64,000 nt of DNA from Scardovia wiggsiae F0424 (GTDB lineage: Bacteria; Actinomycetota; Actinomycetes; Actinomycetales; Bifidobacteriaceae), in contig NZ_AKCI01000001.1 in NCBI RefSeq assembly GCF_000269605.1, forward strand, positions 1,302,001 to 1,366,000, read 5' to 3'. The translations under genes and the position numbers were made by a program. The notes beneath the pieces were generated by a model. It worked only from the letters and a program-made list of their open reading frames with translations, searched no databases and was not told the DNA's origin. Positions 1 through 10,100 of the stretch are shown piece after piece. Position 1 is the first letter of the stretch. Each line of letters opens with the position of its first letter.

Positions 1-13
1 GAATAGTACCGTT

Positions 14-1366
14 ATGGCCACAGGATTTAATACGAAAAATACGCGGAACAGGCTCATCAGCCTTGCTGTACCTACTTTCGGGCAGCTTATTGCTGAACCG
101 GCTTTTGTGCTCATTGATACGGCGATCGTAGGGCATATATCAGTCAGCGCGCTTGCAGGGCTTTCCGCAGGGTCCACTATTATCCTTACCGCAGTGGGGC
201 TGTGCAATTTCCTCGCCTACTCCACGACCTCCCATGTATCCAAACTTATTGGTGCCGGGAAAACCGTGGAAGGCCTGCGCTCGGGGATAGACGGGATGTG
301 GCTGGCACTGGGGATCGGCATTGTTTTAGCTTTTGGGCTATTTACCTGGGCGGGACCCCTGTGCTGGGCTATAGGTGCGCGCGGTGCCGCCCTTGGACAG
401 GCTGTACTGTATACGAAAGCGGTCGTACTGGGCGCGCCGGGGATGCTTCTCGTTTATGCGGCCAACGGAATATTCCGCGGCCTCCAGAAAGTACAGGTCA
501 CGTTATGGGCAGCGGTTGCGGGTGCCATACTGAACACTGTTTTGGATTTTACGCTGATCTACGGCGCGCATATGGGGATACTCGGGTCAGGTATCGCTAC
601 AGGCATTGCCCAGTGGGCCATGGGGGCAGCCCTCGCTGCGGCAGCCGCATGGCATGCCTGCCGCCATCATGTCAGCCTTCTGCCGTCAAGGGGAGGCCTT
701 GCCCAAAATACTTCTGACGGGCTGCCGCTGTTCATCCGTACACTGGCTTTACGCATCGCAATGGTGTCTACTGTGGCTGCTGCCGCTTCAATGGGCACCT
801 ACGTTTTTGCAAGCTACCAGGCAGTGAATTCTGCATGGAATTTTGCCCTGAATGCCCTGGATTCAGTGGCGATTGCCGGCCAGGCGCTTGTAGGCGCTGC
901 CCTTGGGGCAAAGGATATCGGGCAGGTGCGGTATCTGACACGTTTCATTGCGCGGTGCGGAGCTGAGCTCGGCGTTATTGCCGGGCTGGTTTTTGCAGCT
1001 CTGGGGATATGGGGGCCGGGGCTTTTCAGCCCGGACCCGCAGATACAGCATCTGATCAGCATATCCATGCTTGTTGTAGCTGTTTTCTTCCCGCTCCAGG
1101 GCTGGATGTGGGCCCTTGACGGGATACTTATCGGGGCAGGTGATTTTGCTTATCTTGCCGCCGCATGTTCCGCAGCGGCTGCAGTATATATCGCCGTATT
1201 GTGGGCGGCCGGGACCGCCTTATCCCTGCTGCATGCAGGTTCTGCAGATATAAAAATCGCTGTTTTATGGCTGGTGTTTAATATAGCCCTTATGGGGCTC
1301 CGCGGCCTTGCCAACGGCCTGCGGGCGTACAGCGACAGGTGGATCATCAAAGCTACGGCCCCGTGA
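14..1366 (+). CDS. MATE-family multidrug/toxin efflux transporter (DinF-like)
   Basis: A polytopic membrane protein of 450 residues, the usual MATE size, with about twelve hydrophobic segments in two similar halves. The N-terminal half carries the family pattern around EPAFVLIDTAIVGHISVSAL, and the region near residue 150 has the FRGLQ segment seen in DinF-type members. The family exports cationic drugs or metabolites in exchange for Na+ or H+; the substrate here cannot be told. The ATG at 14 is taken because the similarity starts immediately, but the frame is open back to the window edge. The bases GAAT at 1-4 sit nine bases before the ATG, like the end of a leaderless promoter -10 element. 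It converges on ftsY. Confidence 0.9.
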   Translation: MATGFNTKNTRNRLISLAVPTFGQLIAEPAFVLIDTAIVGHISVSALAGLSAGSTIILTAVGLCNFLAYSTTSHVSKLIGAGKTVEGLRSGIDGMWLALGIGIVLAFGLFTWAGPLCWAIGARGAALGQAVLYTKAVVLGAPGMLLVYAANGIFRGLQKVQVTLWAAVAGAILNTVLDFTLIYGAHMGILGSGIATGIAQWAMGAALAAAAAWHACRHHVSLLPSRGGLAQNTSDGLPLFIRTLALRIAMVSTVAAAASMGTYVFASYQAVNSAWNFALNALDSVAIAGQALVGAALGAKDIGQVRYLTRFIARCGAELGVIAGLVFAALGIWGPGLFSPDPQIQHLISISMLVVAVFFPLQGWMWALDGILIGAGDFAYLAAACSAAAAVYIAVLWAAGTALSLLHAGSADIKIAVLWLVFNIALMGLRGLANGLRAYSDRWIIKATAP

Positions 1367-1420
1367 TCCGGAGGGTTGGGGCGGGCACCGGGATTTGCGG
1401 AGCCGCCGGATCCGAGCCGG

Positions 1421-2662
1421 TCAATCGCCGAGGATACCGTCTACAAAACCTTCGGGATCGAACGGGGCAAGGTCATCCGGCCCTTCACCCAGCCCGACAA
1501 GCTTAACGGGAACGCCTAAAGCTTTCTGGACGGAGACCACTATGCCGCCGCGTGCAGACCCGTCAAGCTTGGAGAGCACAACACCGGTTATGCCTATCGC
1601 TTCAGCAAACACCCGCGCCTGTTCCATACCGTTCTGGCCTGTTGTAGCATCAAGGACGAGCAGGACCTCATCTACAGGCATAGTCCGCTCTGTTACCCTT
1701 CGGATCTTCCCAAGCTCATCCATAAGGTTGGCCTTATTCTGCAGGCGGCCTGCAGTGTCAATAATAAGCACATCTGAACCGGTTTCCTGTGCTTTTTGCG
1801 CTGCATCAAAAGCGACTGACGCAGGGTCGCCGCCTTCCTGGCTGCTGCGGATAACAGGAACGTCAACACGGCTCCCCCATGTTTCCAACTGGTCTGCTGC
1901 TGCAGCACGGAAGGTATCAGCCGCTCCCAGGACAACGGATTTCCCTTCAGACACGAACAGCCGAGCCAGTTTTCCCGCTGTAGTCGTTTTGCCGGAACCA
2001 TTGACGCCGACCATAATTATTGCAGACGTCCTGCCTGAGTTGCTGTCCCGTTCAGCAGCGAGGGAACGGTCAAGGCCGGGATCGACCATTTCCAGCAGCT
2101 TGGTGCGGAGCATCTCATGGACTGCCGCAGGGTCTTTCTTCCCCTGGACGCGGGCATCAGTGCGGAGCTCATTGACCAGCTGTTCACTGGTCTCGGCACC
2201 GACATCAGCAAGGATCAGGGTATCTTCAACATCATCCCAGTCTGATTTGGTCAGCGTATCCTGCGACAGGATAGTGAACAGTGCCCGGCCAAATGGGTTG
2301 CTGGTTTTAGCAAGCCTGGCACGCAGGCGGACCAGCCGGGACTGTTTGGATTCAGGCTCATCGCGTTTGCCGCCAGTTTCACTGCCTGCAGAAGACCCGA
2401 CAGAAGTCTCTGCCGTCGCATGGTCCTCGACGGCAGACGGGAACCCTGCTTCGGAAGGTGCAGGACCGGCAGCAGGCTCGCTTTCAGTACCGGCATCGCC
2501 GGGCGTATCAGAAAGCCCTGATGGGGATGTACTTACAGCAGTGCCTGTACCGGTGCCCTCATCATGTTTCCTGCGGGACCTGATAAAAATAAAGATCCCT
2601 GCTGCCGCAGCTGCTATTACGGCCACAGCAACGCATATACCAATCACTGCCAAAGAATTCAT
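1421..2662 (-). CDS. ftsY: Signal recognition particle receptor FtsY
   Basis: The SRP receptor GTPase, 413 residues, which docks ribosome-nascent-chain-SRP complexes at the membrane. A hydrophobic N-terminal segment (about residues 4-28) ends in RSRRK, so this FtsY is probably membrane-anchored, as in many actinobacteria. An acidic, Ser/Pro-rich linker (30-100) follows, then the NG domain: G1 GVNGSGKTTTAGKLA (about 215-230), G2 DTFRAAAADQL, G3 DTAGRLQNK and G4 TKLD-like SKLDGSARGG near 365. The start is an ATG with AAGGAAGAG upstream. A small membrane-protein gene lies 25 bases upstream on the same strand, so the two are probably co-transcribed. Confidence 0.97.
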   Translation of the reverse strand: MNSLAVIGICVAVAVIAAAAAGIFIFIRSRRKHDEGTGTGTAVSTSPSGLSDTPGDAGTESEPAAGPAPSEAGFPSAVEDHATAETSVGSSAGSETGGKRDEPESKQSRLVRLRARLAKTSNPFGRALFTILSQDTLTKSDWDDVEDTLILADVGAETSEQLVNELRTDARVQGKKDPAAVHEMLRTKLLEMVDPGLDRSLAAERDSNSGRTSAIIMVGVNGSGKTTTAGKLARLFVSEGKSVVLGAADTFRAAAADQLETWGSRVDVPVIRSSQEGGDPASVAFDAAQKAQETGSDVLIIDTAGRLQNKANLMDELGKIRRVTERTMPVDEVLLVLDATTGQNGMEQARVFAEAIGITGVVLSKLDGSARGGIVVSVQKALGVPVKLVGLGEGPDDLAPFDPEGFVDGILGD

Positions 2663-2687
2663 AACTCTTCCTTACATTAAACCTGTT

Positions 2688-3209
2688 TTAACCATCAGCC
2701 CGCACGATACGGTCAAACGTACTGTTCGCATCATCGTCCAATGTCTTCTCTGCCTTACTAGTATCAGCAGCCTCCACAGGTCCCGCTTCCGGTTCGGCAC
2801 TGTCCGGTGCCGGCCCCTCCACATTCGCTGTGTTCCTATCAGGACTATTATACCCCCTGCCGCCTTCACGGGGCTGGACCGCACGTACTGCAACAGCAGT
2901 CGAGCCTTTCCCCAGATACACGGGTGATTCCATCGTAGATTCCGTCGAAGCCTCTTCACGCTCCTGCCGGGCGCGTTCACCGATATCCGGCTGCGGGGAA
3001 AACGACATAGGCCTGTGTCCTGTCATACGGTTTGCCTGAGGCCTTGTATCCTTCTCATCGTCAGCGGTGCCGTCATCATGCTCGACTGAACTGATACCGC
3101 TGAGCATGCCTGTACGCTTGGAATCACCCTGGACCCGCCACAGGATAAACCCGAACGCCGCTATAACAACCAGCGCCCAGAAAAGGATAATCACCAAGCC
3201 AACACTCAT
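2688..3209 (-). CDS. Small single-span membrane protein of unknown function
   Basis: About 173 residues from the ATG at 3209. An N-terminal hydrophobic segment (residues 3-22, MSVGLVIILFWALVVIAAFG) is followed by a WRVQGD turn and a long polar, charged tail rich in Glu, Asp, Ala and Ser that looks disordered. I do not recognise a family. A longer in-frame start at 3260 is possible, but the hydrophobic anchor begins exactly at 3209, and TACAAT lies seven bases upstream, consistent with a leaderless transcript. It sits directly upstream of ftsY and may share its transcript. Function is unknown. Confidence 0.75.
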   Translation of the reverse strand: MSVGLVIILFWALVVIAAFGFILWRVQGDSKRTGMLSGISSVEHDDGTADDEKDTRPQANRMTGHRPMSFSPQPDIGERARQEREEASTESTMESPVYLGKGSTAVAVRAVQPREGGRGYNSPDRNTANVEGPAPDSAEPEAGPVEAADTSKAEKTLDDDANSTFDRIVRADG

Positions 3210-3216
3210 GGTTCTT

Positions 3217-3222
3217 ATTGTA
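3217..3222 (-). promoter_or_regulatory. Candidate leaderless -10 element (TACAAT)
   Basis: On the minus strand TACAAT ends seven bases before the ATG at 3209 and there is no Shine-Dalgarno sequence between them. This spacing fits a -10 hexamer whose transcript begins at the start codon. No recognisable -35 is present. Confidence 0.45.
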
Positions 3223-3303
3223 CCCATCTGTACGTGAAAAAATAAACATGGCCCCAACACGCCATAAGCGATGCCGTACAGGCGCTACATAATTACATTA
3301 CCA

Positions 3304-4062
3304 TTACATAACACCGCTTGATGCGCCCAGGTCCATCAGCCACTGACGTATATCGTTGCATTCGTCAAGGCTGACAGCATGATCCAAAGGGGCGTATTCG
3401 CACAGCTTCAGAAAAGTCTTCTCTTCAAGGAATGCTGCGAGTGCTGAGGATTCAAACCGGGCAATCATATCATCCCGAAGCCCGTAGCCATAGAAAACAG
3501 GCGGAGCGATCTGCGCAAGCCGTGCATCTGCAGGGGCAACCCCGGGGACAACAGCGGGGGCAAGGAAACCTGACAGGCAGACAGCACCTTTATACCGTTC
3601 AGGGCGCATCCGCAGCATATGGACTGTCAGCGCGCCGCCCTGAGAAAAACCGAACAGGACAATATCACGTTCCTGCGGGACTGACTCCTCTATCCACCGG
3701 TCTACTGCGCGTGCAGCCTGATATATGTCACGGTCAAGGTCATCCCCGTGCGGGACCGGATCATGGAACCATGTGTATGCGCCAGGCCCTCCGTCCGCAC
3801 CCGCATCCTGCGGTCCGGCCAGGGCCAGCGGGGCGCGGAGCGAAACATAGTCGCTGAAGGGCGATACGTAGCTTCCGAAGAATCCGGCGATATCCTCCTC
3901 GTTGGAACCCCACCCGTGCAGAAGCACAAAAAGCGGCCGCCGGGGGCTGTTCATGCCGCGCCCCCGCGAAAACAGTGCTTCACTGACCCTTACGGGGTCC
4001 CCAAAATGCCCCTGTACAACACCTGATTCCCGCCCTATGCCAATATCCGTAAAGCCTGCCAT
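3304..4062 (-). CDS. Alpha/beta-hydrolase, carboxylesterase/phospholipase family
   Basis: About 252 residues of the short carboxylesterase/phospholipase type (PF02230-like). Visible elements are the oxyanion-hole motif LLHGWGSNEED, the nucleophile elbow GFSQGG (Ser in DIVLFGFSQGGALTVHML), an acidic residue in YGLRDDMIA and the catalytic His in LDHAVSLDE near the C-terminus. No signal peptide is seen, so it should be cytoplasmic; its ester or thioester substrate is unknown. The start at 4062 (MAGFTDIG) is preferred over 4110, because TATCGT sits six bases upstream as a likely leaderless -10 and the extra 16 residues look non-coding. It is divergent from dcd. Confidence 0.85.
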   Translation of the reverse strand: MAGFTDIGIGRESGVVQGHFGDPVRVSEALFSRGRGMNSPRRPLFVLLHGWGSNEEDIAGFFGSYVSPFSDYVSLRAPLALAGPQDAGADGGPGAYTWFHDPVPHGDDLDRDIYQAARAVDRWIEESVPQERDIVLFGFSQGGALTVHMLRMRPERYKGAVCLSGFLAPAVVPGVAPADARLAQIAPPVFYGYGLRDDMIARFESSALAAFLEEKTFLKLCEYAPLDHAVSLDECNDIRQWLMDLGASSGVM

Positions 4063-4068
4063 ACCTTT

Positions 4069-4074
4069 ACGATA
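4069..4074 (-). promoter_or_regulatory. Candidate leaderless -10 element (TATCGT)
   Basis: TATCGT (a TANNNT hexamer) lies six bases upstream of the ATG at 4062 on the minus strand. The intervening AAAGG is too close to the ATG to serve as a normal ribosome-binding site. Confidence 0.4.
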
Positions 4075-4190
4075 GCAGCGAGTATGCCAAATACTCCATG
4101 GAAATGACATACTTCACAGTTACACTGGATATGTAGGATGTACATCAGATACACAAGGTATCTGTATCACCTTAGAAACGAAGGATGTTT

Positions 4191-4793
4191 ATGCTTCTGA
4201 GCGATCGCGATATCAGGAAGGCTTATGCCGGCGGACGCATCAGCCTGGCTCCGTGGGACGACACCATGGTCCAGCCTGCATCTGTCGATGTCCGTTTAGA
4301 CCGGTTTTTCAGGGTTTTCAATAACCATAAATATACTTATGTTGACCCTGCGGAGAGCCAGGGCGACCTTACGCAGCAGTTTGAAGTCGCAGCTGACGAA
4401 CCGTGGATACTGCATCCCGGAGAGTTCATTCTGGGGTCTACCTGGGAATACGTAAAACTTGACCCGACGATTGCCGCACGCCTGGAGGGGAAAAGCTCCC
4501 TCGGGCGCCTGGGTATCCTCACCCATTCGACTGCCGGGTTCGTTGACCCTGGTTTTGAAGGGCATATCACTTTGGAGCTGTCCAATGTCAGCAATCTTCC
4601 GGTCAAACTGTGGCCGGGGATGAAAATAGGGCAGATGTGCTTCTTCGATCTGTCGTCGGAAGCTGAATTCCCTTACGGCAGCGGTAAGAACGGATCCCAT
4701 TACCAGGGGCAGCGCGGCCCAACACCGTCGCGCTCTTACGAGAATTTTTACCGTGCCGATGTCAGCGGGCAGGAAGGGAAAGCCGGCAGCTAG
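4191..4793 (+). CDS. dcd: dCTP deaminase (probably dUMP-forming)
   Basis: Converts dCTP to dUTP or, in the bifunctional actinobacterial form, directly to dUMP for thymidylate synthesis. It has 200 residues in the trimeric dUTPase-like fold. Characteristic segments are [12 protein letters not shown] at the N-terminus, [10 protein letters not shown], the catalytic [10 protein letters not shown] (Ser and Arg) and [15 protein letters not shown] with the catalytic Glu, and a C-terminal [11 protein letters not shown]. The start is the second ATG (4191): AAGGA lies six bases before it, whereas the ATG at 4185 would overlap the binding site. The bifunctional assignment is by family likeness only. Confidence 0.96.
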   Translation: MLLSDRDIRKAYAGGRISLAPWDDTMVQPASVDVRLDRFFRVFNNHKYTYVDPAESQGDLTQQFEVAADEPWILHPGEFILGSTWEYVKLDPTIAARLEGKSSLGRLGILTHSTAGFVDPGFEGHITLELSNVSNLPVKLWPGMKIGQMCFFDLSSEAEFPYGSGKNGSHYQGQRGPTPSRSYENFYRADVSGQEGKAGS

Positions 4794-4820
4794 TAACACG
4801 CCCGTGCAATACTAGGTAAT

Positions 4821-5801
4821 ATGACAGAACGAATCCACTACACTGCAACGCGGGCGAAATACCCTTCATCGGTGCACCCTGTGCGCACGGCTCTCCCCCT
4901 TTTCTTTCTTGCAGCCGGAGGGCTGGTTGCGGTAATTGACACCATACTTATTTTTACACATGCGTCCCAGGGGATTGACAGTACTGTTTTAGCAACGATG
5001 GTAGCTTTCCGGTTCAACGCCCTGGTGAAAGTCGCACAGGCTTTTACTGCTGTGGGTTCGATTAAGGTCACTATTGCCCTGGTTGCTGTGGCTGCTGTGG
5101 CTTTGTGGTTTACCAAACACCGCACCCAGGCATACGTCCTTGCGGGGGCCGTAGCAACTTCTGCTGCTTTCACATGGGCCGTCAAGATTTTTGTACACCG
5201 TGGGCGGCCTGATCTCCAGTACCGCATTGGGCAGGTAGAGGACCCCTACTCCTTCCCTTCCGGGCATTCGCTTAATTCAACTGTTTTCTATGGGACGCTT
5301 GCAGTAATTGCCTTGTATTCTGCTATTTCTATGGCTAAAAAAACCGTTATAACTATCCTATGCGTCCTCATGCCCCTGCTTATCGGCGTCGGCCGGCTGT
5401 ATCTGGCGCACCACTGGTTTACCGATGTGCTTGCCGGCTGGGCTGTGGGTATTGCATGGGTAGGGATAGTCGGGCTTGTGTATGCACGGCTTGAACAGCG
5501 TGCATATAAACGCAGCCAGCCCGTGGGCGCACAAACACAGCAGGCTTCCCATGCCGTACATACGCCGCAGCCAAAGCATCAGGTGCAGGCACAGACACAG
5601 GCACAAATGGCGGACCACCCCCGGCCGCAGCCCTCTGCGCATCCGGGGAGCTCTGCCCAAGTAGAGGTACACAGGTATCCTCAACATCAGCCGCAGCAAT
5701 CGGAGCAGTCCCGTCAGGTCCAGCGTTTCCCTGCGCACAACGAACCGGCTGGCGGCCCCGCATCATACCCGCCGTCTTATCCGCCGCAATCCAAAAATTG
5801 A
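4821..5801 (+). CDS. PAP2-family membrane phosphatase with glutamine/proline-rich tail
   Basis: A 326-residue membrane protein of the type 2 phosphatidic acid phosphatase superfamily, which removes phosphate from lipid phosphates such as phosphatidate or undecaprenyl pyrophosphate. The three catalytic motifs are visible: KIFVHRGRP (about 116-124), PSGHS (near 150) and RLYLAHHWFTDVLAG (near 195, with catalytic His and nucleophile-assisting Asp). About six hydrophobic spans fill residues 20-235. Residues from about 240 to the end are a low-complexity cytoplasmic tail rich in Gln, Pro, His and Ser. It follows dcd by 27 bases and may be co-transcribed. The substrate is not determined. Confidence 0.9.
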   Translation: MTERIHYTATRAKYPSSVHPVRTALPLFFLAAGGLVAVIDTILIFTHASQGIDSTVLATMVAFRFNALVKVAQAFTAVGSIKVTIALVAVAAVALWFTKHRTQAYVLAGAVATSAAFTWAVKIFVHRGRPDLQYRIGQVEDPYSFPSGHSLNSTVFYGTLAVIALYSAISMAKKTVITILCVLMPLLIGVGRLYLAHHWFTDVLAGWAVGIAWVGIVGLVYARLEQRAYKRSQPVGAQTQQASHAVHTPQPKHQVQAQTQAQMADHPRPQPSAHPGSSAQVEVHRYPQHQPQQSEQSRQVQRFPAHNEPAGGPASYPPSYPPQSKN

Positions 5802-5807
5802 AAATAC

Positions 5808-6884
5808 CTAATTCGCACCTGTGCGCCACACTACCTCAGGCTTAAGAAGCCTATGCCATTTTTCATCGGCAGTGACAGCCTGGCCGTTAGCCATATCAAG
5901 GATCATCCGGATAAGCAGCTGCGATACTTCACCCAGCGGCTGCCGTACTGACGGTATAGAAAATGCACGGGCGAGGGCAGAATCATCAAAACCGGTTACG
6001 GTGGCTGCCTGAAGGCTTGGGACAGAAGGGATACCGCCATCTATATTAAGCGACAGCTCCTTATCGGAGAACCTGCTCATAGTCCAGATCACCCCAACAG
6101 CCAGTGTGTCTGAAGCGCAGACCACAGCATCTATATTATCGTGGCGCGAGAAAAGCTCAATTGAAGCATGCGAACCCGCATCGATTGACTCCTGCGTCCC
6201 GATAGACCATGAATCAAGGTCTTCCGTATCGGCTGCAAGATTGGCTTCAAGCATAGCATCCCGCCAGCCGCTTTCCCTGTCCTGCGCGGTGCCGGTACCC
6301 GAATCCCAGCCGATGAAGCCTATACGCCGATGCCCTGAGGAAATCAGGCGGGACGTTACTGCCTTGATCCCTGCATATCCGTCAACATCTACCCAGGGTA
6401 TATGTTCTGCTGTTTCCGCCGGGATATTCCATGGACGCCCAAACAGCACAAACGGCTGATGATGGTTAAGCATCCACTGCGGCCTGCCGTCATACTTTTC
6501 AAGTTCGTTGATAATAATGGCGTCAACATCGGACTGTTCACGCAGGCTTGCAATATGCGCCAGCTCACTCTGTTCATCTTTGCGCGCATACAGGACGATC
6601 TGCTTGTTGAGATCATTTGCATGCTCTGCCAGGAGATGCAGGAATGCGTCGAAAATCGGCGATGGCGCACGGTTCTCACCAATGGAGATACCAAGCGCAA
6701 TTGTGTCCGACTGCCCTGACCTCAGCCTCCGGGCTGAAGCGTTAGGACGGTATCCGAGCTGTTTGATTGCTGCCTTGATGCGTTTGCGTGTACTGTCTGA
6801 AACCATATCAGGCGAATTGATGGCGTTGGATACGGTTTGATGGGACACCCCTGCTACACGCGCAACATCGCGTATGCTGACCAT
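5808..6884 (-). CDS. LacI-family transcriptional regulator
   Basis: A 358-residue repressor. The N-terminal helix-turn-helix is typical (SIRDVARVAGVSHQTVSNAI, then YRPNASARRLRSG as hinge), followed by a periplasmic-binding-protein-like effector domain ending with FDDSALARAFSIPSVRQPLGE. It should respond to a sugar or sugar phosphate, not identifiable here. The ATG has AGGGGAT upstream. No sugar genes adjoin it: the ATPase gene upstream and the PAP2 gene downstream look unrelated, so its targets are probably elsewhere, with autoregulation possible through the palindrome at 6906-6924. Confidence 0.93.
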   Translation of the reverse strand: MVSIRDVARVAGVSHQTVSNAINSPDMVSDSTRKRIKAAIKQLGYRPNASARRLRSGQSDTIALGISIGENRAPSPIFDAFLHLLAEHANDLNKQIVLYARKDEQSELAHIASLREQSDVDAIIINELEKYDGRPQWMLNHHQPFVLFGRPWNIPAETAEHIPWVDVDGYAGIKAVTSRLISSGHRRIGFIGWDSGTGTAQDRESGWRDAMLEANLAADTEDLDSWSIGTQESIDAGSHASIELFSRHDNIDAVVCASDTLAVGVIWTMSRFSDKELSLNIDGGIPSVPSLQAATVTGFDDSALARAFSIPSVRQPLGEVSQLLIRMILDMANGQAVTADEKWHRLLKPEVVWRTGAN

Positions 6885-6905
6885 GGCATCCCCTTTTTTG
6901 ATTAA

Positions 6906-6924
6906 TATGTAATCTTATTACATA
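6906..6924. promoter_or_regulatory. Perfect 19-bp palindrome upstream of the LacI gene (candidate autoregulatory operator)
   Basis: TATGTAAT-CTT-ATTACATA has eight-base perfect arms and a three-base centre, starting 22 bases upstream of the LacI start codon. It overlaps a second inverted repeat (ACATA-AC-TATGT, 6920-6931). The remaining spacer to 7153 holds no gene that I can support. It is AT-rich and lacks the CG centre usual for LacI-family operators, so assignment to this regulator is inference. Confidence 0.45.
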
Positions 6925-7153
6925 ACTATGTTTTGATTATATTTTGTTGTCCAATCATTTTAAATCCATATAATTAACAGCCAAAATGCCTGCTGATGAC
7001 TCCGTCGCCTCGTTATATGAACTTGGAAATGGTTCCTGAGAGCTATCTTAGCAATAATTATGAGCATACGGGATACGGCGTTTCTCATATTCTCATAACA
7101 CCGGGGCATGGAATGTATTCCGGTCTTTCAGAACCTCGCCCGGGCTCAGGAAT

Positions 7154-10100
7154 TTATAAAAGCACCTGCCCCTTTTTACTGAAATTTTTGCTGAAAACGC
7201 GGACGGCAAGTTTATACAGCTCGGAGGCGGCCAGCACACAGGCTGCCAGTGCTATTGCTTCAAACCACTGGTGCCAGTGGAGCGGCGTTGTCCCGAAAGC
7301 TGTATTCAGCACAGGTATGTAGATCACCGCGAGCTGCAGCACTATTGACAGTGCAATAGCGCCCCACAGCCAGCGGTTGGTGAACATGCCGCTGAATGCA
7401 GATTTCACGGCGGACCGCGAAGCCAGAGCATTAAACAGCTGCGCAAACACGAGGATCGTGAACCCCATCGTACGGGCCATAACCATCTGCTGATCGTGGG
7501 AATGCCCAGCTGCGGCAGCAAGCGCAGGGGTATCAGTAAAAAGCCCGCCAGGCAGGTACAGGTCCATGCCGATAAGCGTTACAGCAGCCATCACTATGCC
7601 GATAAAAGCGATGTTGCCCCACATTGCCGCATCGATCACACGCTCGGTTGTTTTGCGAGGCCTGCGCGACATAACATCATCAGTCTGCACGTCAACGCCC
7701 ATGGCAAGCGCGGGCGCCGCGTCGGTAAGGAGGTTGATCCACAGGAGCTGTGTTGCCAGAAGCGGCACAACGACACCGGAGGAATCCCCGGACGTGATCC
7801 CCAGGAACCCTGCGAAAATGACCCCGAAGAAAACTGTGAATACTTCGCCGACATTCGAGCTGAGCAGGTAGCGCAGGAATTTACGGATATTGTCAAATAT
7901 CACGCGGCCTTCACGCACTGCAGCCACGATAGTAGCAAAATTATCGTCGGCAAGGATCATTTTGGCTGATTCTTTGGTGACTTCGGTCCCTGTGATACCC
8001 ATTGCTACACCGATATCAGCTGTTTTTACTGCCGGCGCATCATTAACCCCGTCGCCTGTCATTGCAGCAATATTGCCCTGCTTTTGAAGGGATTTGACAA
8101 TGCGGAGCTTATGTTCGGGAGACACCCGCGCATACACGGAAACTTCATTGACTGCCTTATCAAACTCAGCTGTATCCATGGCGTCAAGCTGGCCGCCGGT
8201 GAGGGCGTGCGCCCCTTCTTTGGGGATGACACCAAGATCGGTGGCGATCCGCGTAGCCGTCAGCGGGTGGTCGCCTGTGATCATAATAGTCCGGATACCC
8301 GCACGGTGGGCCTCGGCAATGGAACCTGCCACTTCGGTCCGCGGAGGGTCAATAATGCCTACCATACCCGTCCAGATATATCCCTGTTCAATGATGTCAG
8401 CCTGCAGCGAGATATCAGGCACGTTACCTGATGCATCAGTGCGCACGCCCTCCACATCGCCAAGTGCGCGCACGTGCAGCGGCCTGTAAGCCTGCCCGAG
8501 CGTACGGTATGCCTGCAAAGAAAGGCGCTCCACATCGGCCAGGATATCCTGGCGGTCCCCTTCGGTCAGCCTGCGCACAGCACTGCCAACGAGTATCTGG
8601 GTGCAGTGCGCGAGCAGCACATCGGGAGCGCCTTTCGCGAGCGCGGAGAGCTCATTATTATTTGATTTATCCCGGAAAATCACGGTCTGCATTTTCCGCT
8701 CAGATGTAAAGGGGATCTCTCCTACGCGCTCGTATCCCTGGAACCGGTCGAGCGCGCGCACTTTCCGCGCCGCTACGATCATCGCCGCTTCCGTCGGATC
8801 CCCTATGATCTCCCACTCATCCCCGCTCTTCCTGCCTTCCACTTTCCCATCACGGGTACCGTTCCCCATGTTCCCAACTCTGCGCAGGTCTGCATTATTG
8901 GCCAGCGCCCCGTCAGCCAGTGCGGTAATGATCTCATGATGGAGGTCTGACCCCTCTTCGATCTGGGAACCGTCTGCTGCAGCCAGATGCCCTACGGGAG
9001 TATAGCCGGATCCGGTGAGGGCCGCTTCCCCGCTGGGGGTGACGACTGTCTGCACAGTCATTTCGTTGCGCGTCAACGTGCCGGTCTTATCTGAACAGAT
9101 GACCGATGCCGATCCCAGTGTTTCTACGGAGCTCAGCTTTTTAACGATCGCATGGTGTTTCGCCATCCGCTGCACTCCTGAGGCAAGCACAACAGTCATG
9201 ATGGCGGCAAGCCCTTCCGGCACGGCTGCTACGGCAAGGGATACTGCCAGCAGCAGGGAATCGATGATATCTTTGCCGGAATGGAACCCTTCTGTGAGCC
9301 ACAGGGCAAGCACAACAATAACAGCAATGGCGATGACCGCGATGCCGAGCATTTTGGTCACTTTATCCATTTCTTTCTGCAAAGGCGTGGCATCTTCTTC
9401 TGTTTTCGACAGCATGTCTGCGATCTTGCCAACCTGGGTGCGCATGCCTGTATTTGTGACTATAGCCCGGCCTGTGCCCTGTGTAACGGATGTACCGTTG
9501 AAAACCATATTGGCCCTGTCTCCCAGGGCCTTCGCAGTTTTCAGGGTTGCAGGGTCTTTAGCTATGGGGAGGGATTCACCGGTAAGGGATGCTTCAGCGA
9601 CCCGCAGGCTTGCGGCGGCAAACAGGCGCCCGTCAGCAGATACGGTATCGCCTTCGCCTAAAACAAGCACATCGCCGGGCACTATATCCGTCGTACTGAC
9701 AGTTATGACGCGCCCATCGCGCAGGACTGCAGACTGCGGGGCCGTCATTTTTGCCAGCGCTTCCACTGACTGCTCCGCCCTGGCCTCCTGGACGTATCCC
9801 AGAATAGCGTTGATAATAAGGATCAGTACTATAACGATGCAGTCAAAAGGTGCGCTTTCAGCAGCCTGCGGGCTTGTGGACTTCTCAACAGCCCATGCGA
9901 TAAAAGAAATCACCGTTGCTGCAAGAAGCAGATAGACCAGCGGATCCTGGAACTGCTGCAGGAACTTCTTCCATGCAGGGTCTTTGGGCGCGCTTTCCAG
10001 CTCGTTCTTCCCGAACTTTTCAAGCCGCCGGGCTGCTTCTGCAGAGCTCAGCCCCTGCCGCATATCTGTATTAAGCTCTTTTTCGACGGCTTCCGCACTG

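Noticed and set aside
1308-2927. A 539-codon plus-strand frame antisense to ftsY
   Set aside because: It is the mirror of the ftsY frame; its Ser/Thr/Arg-rich product has no recognisable domain, whereas FtsY has complete GTPase motifs.
6996-7322. A 108-codon frame beside the cation ATPase stop
   Set aside because: It overlaps the ATPase 3' end in antisense and shows no motif or ribosome-binding site.
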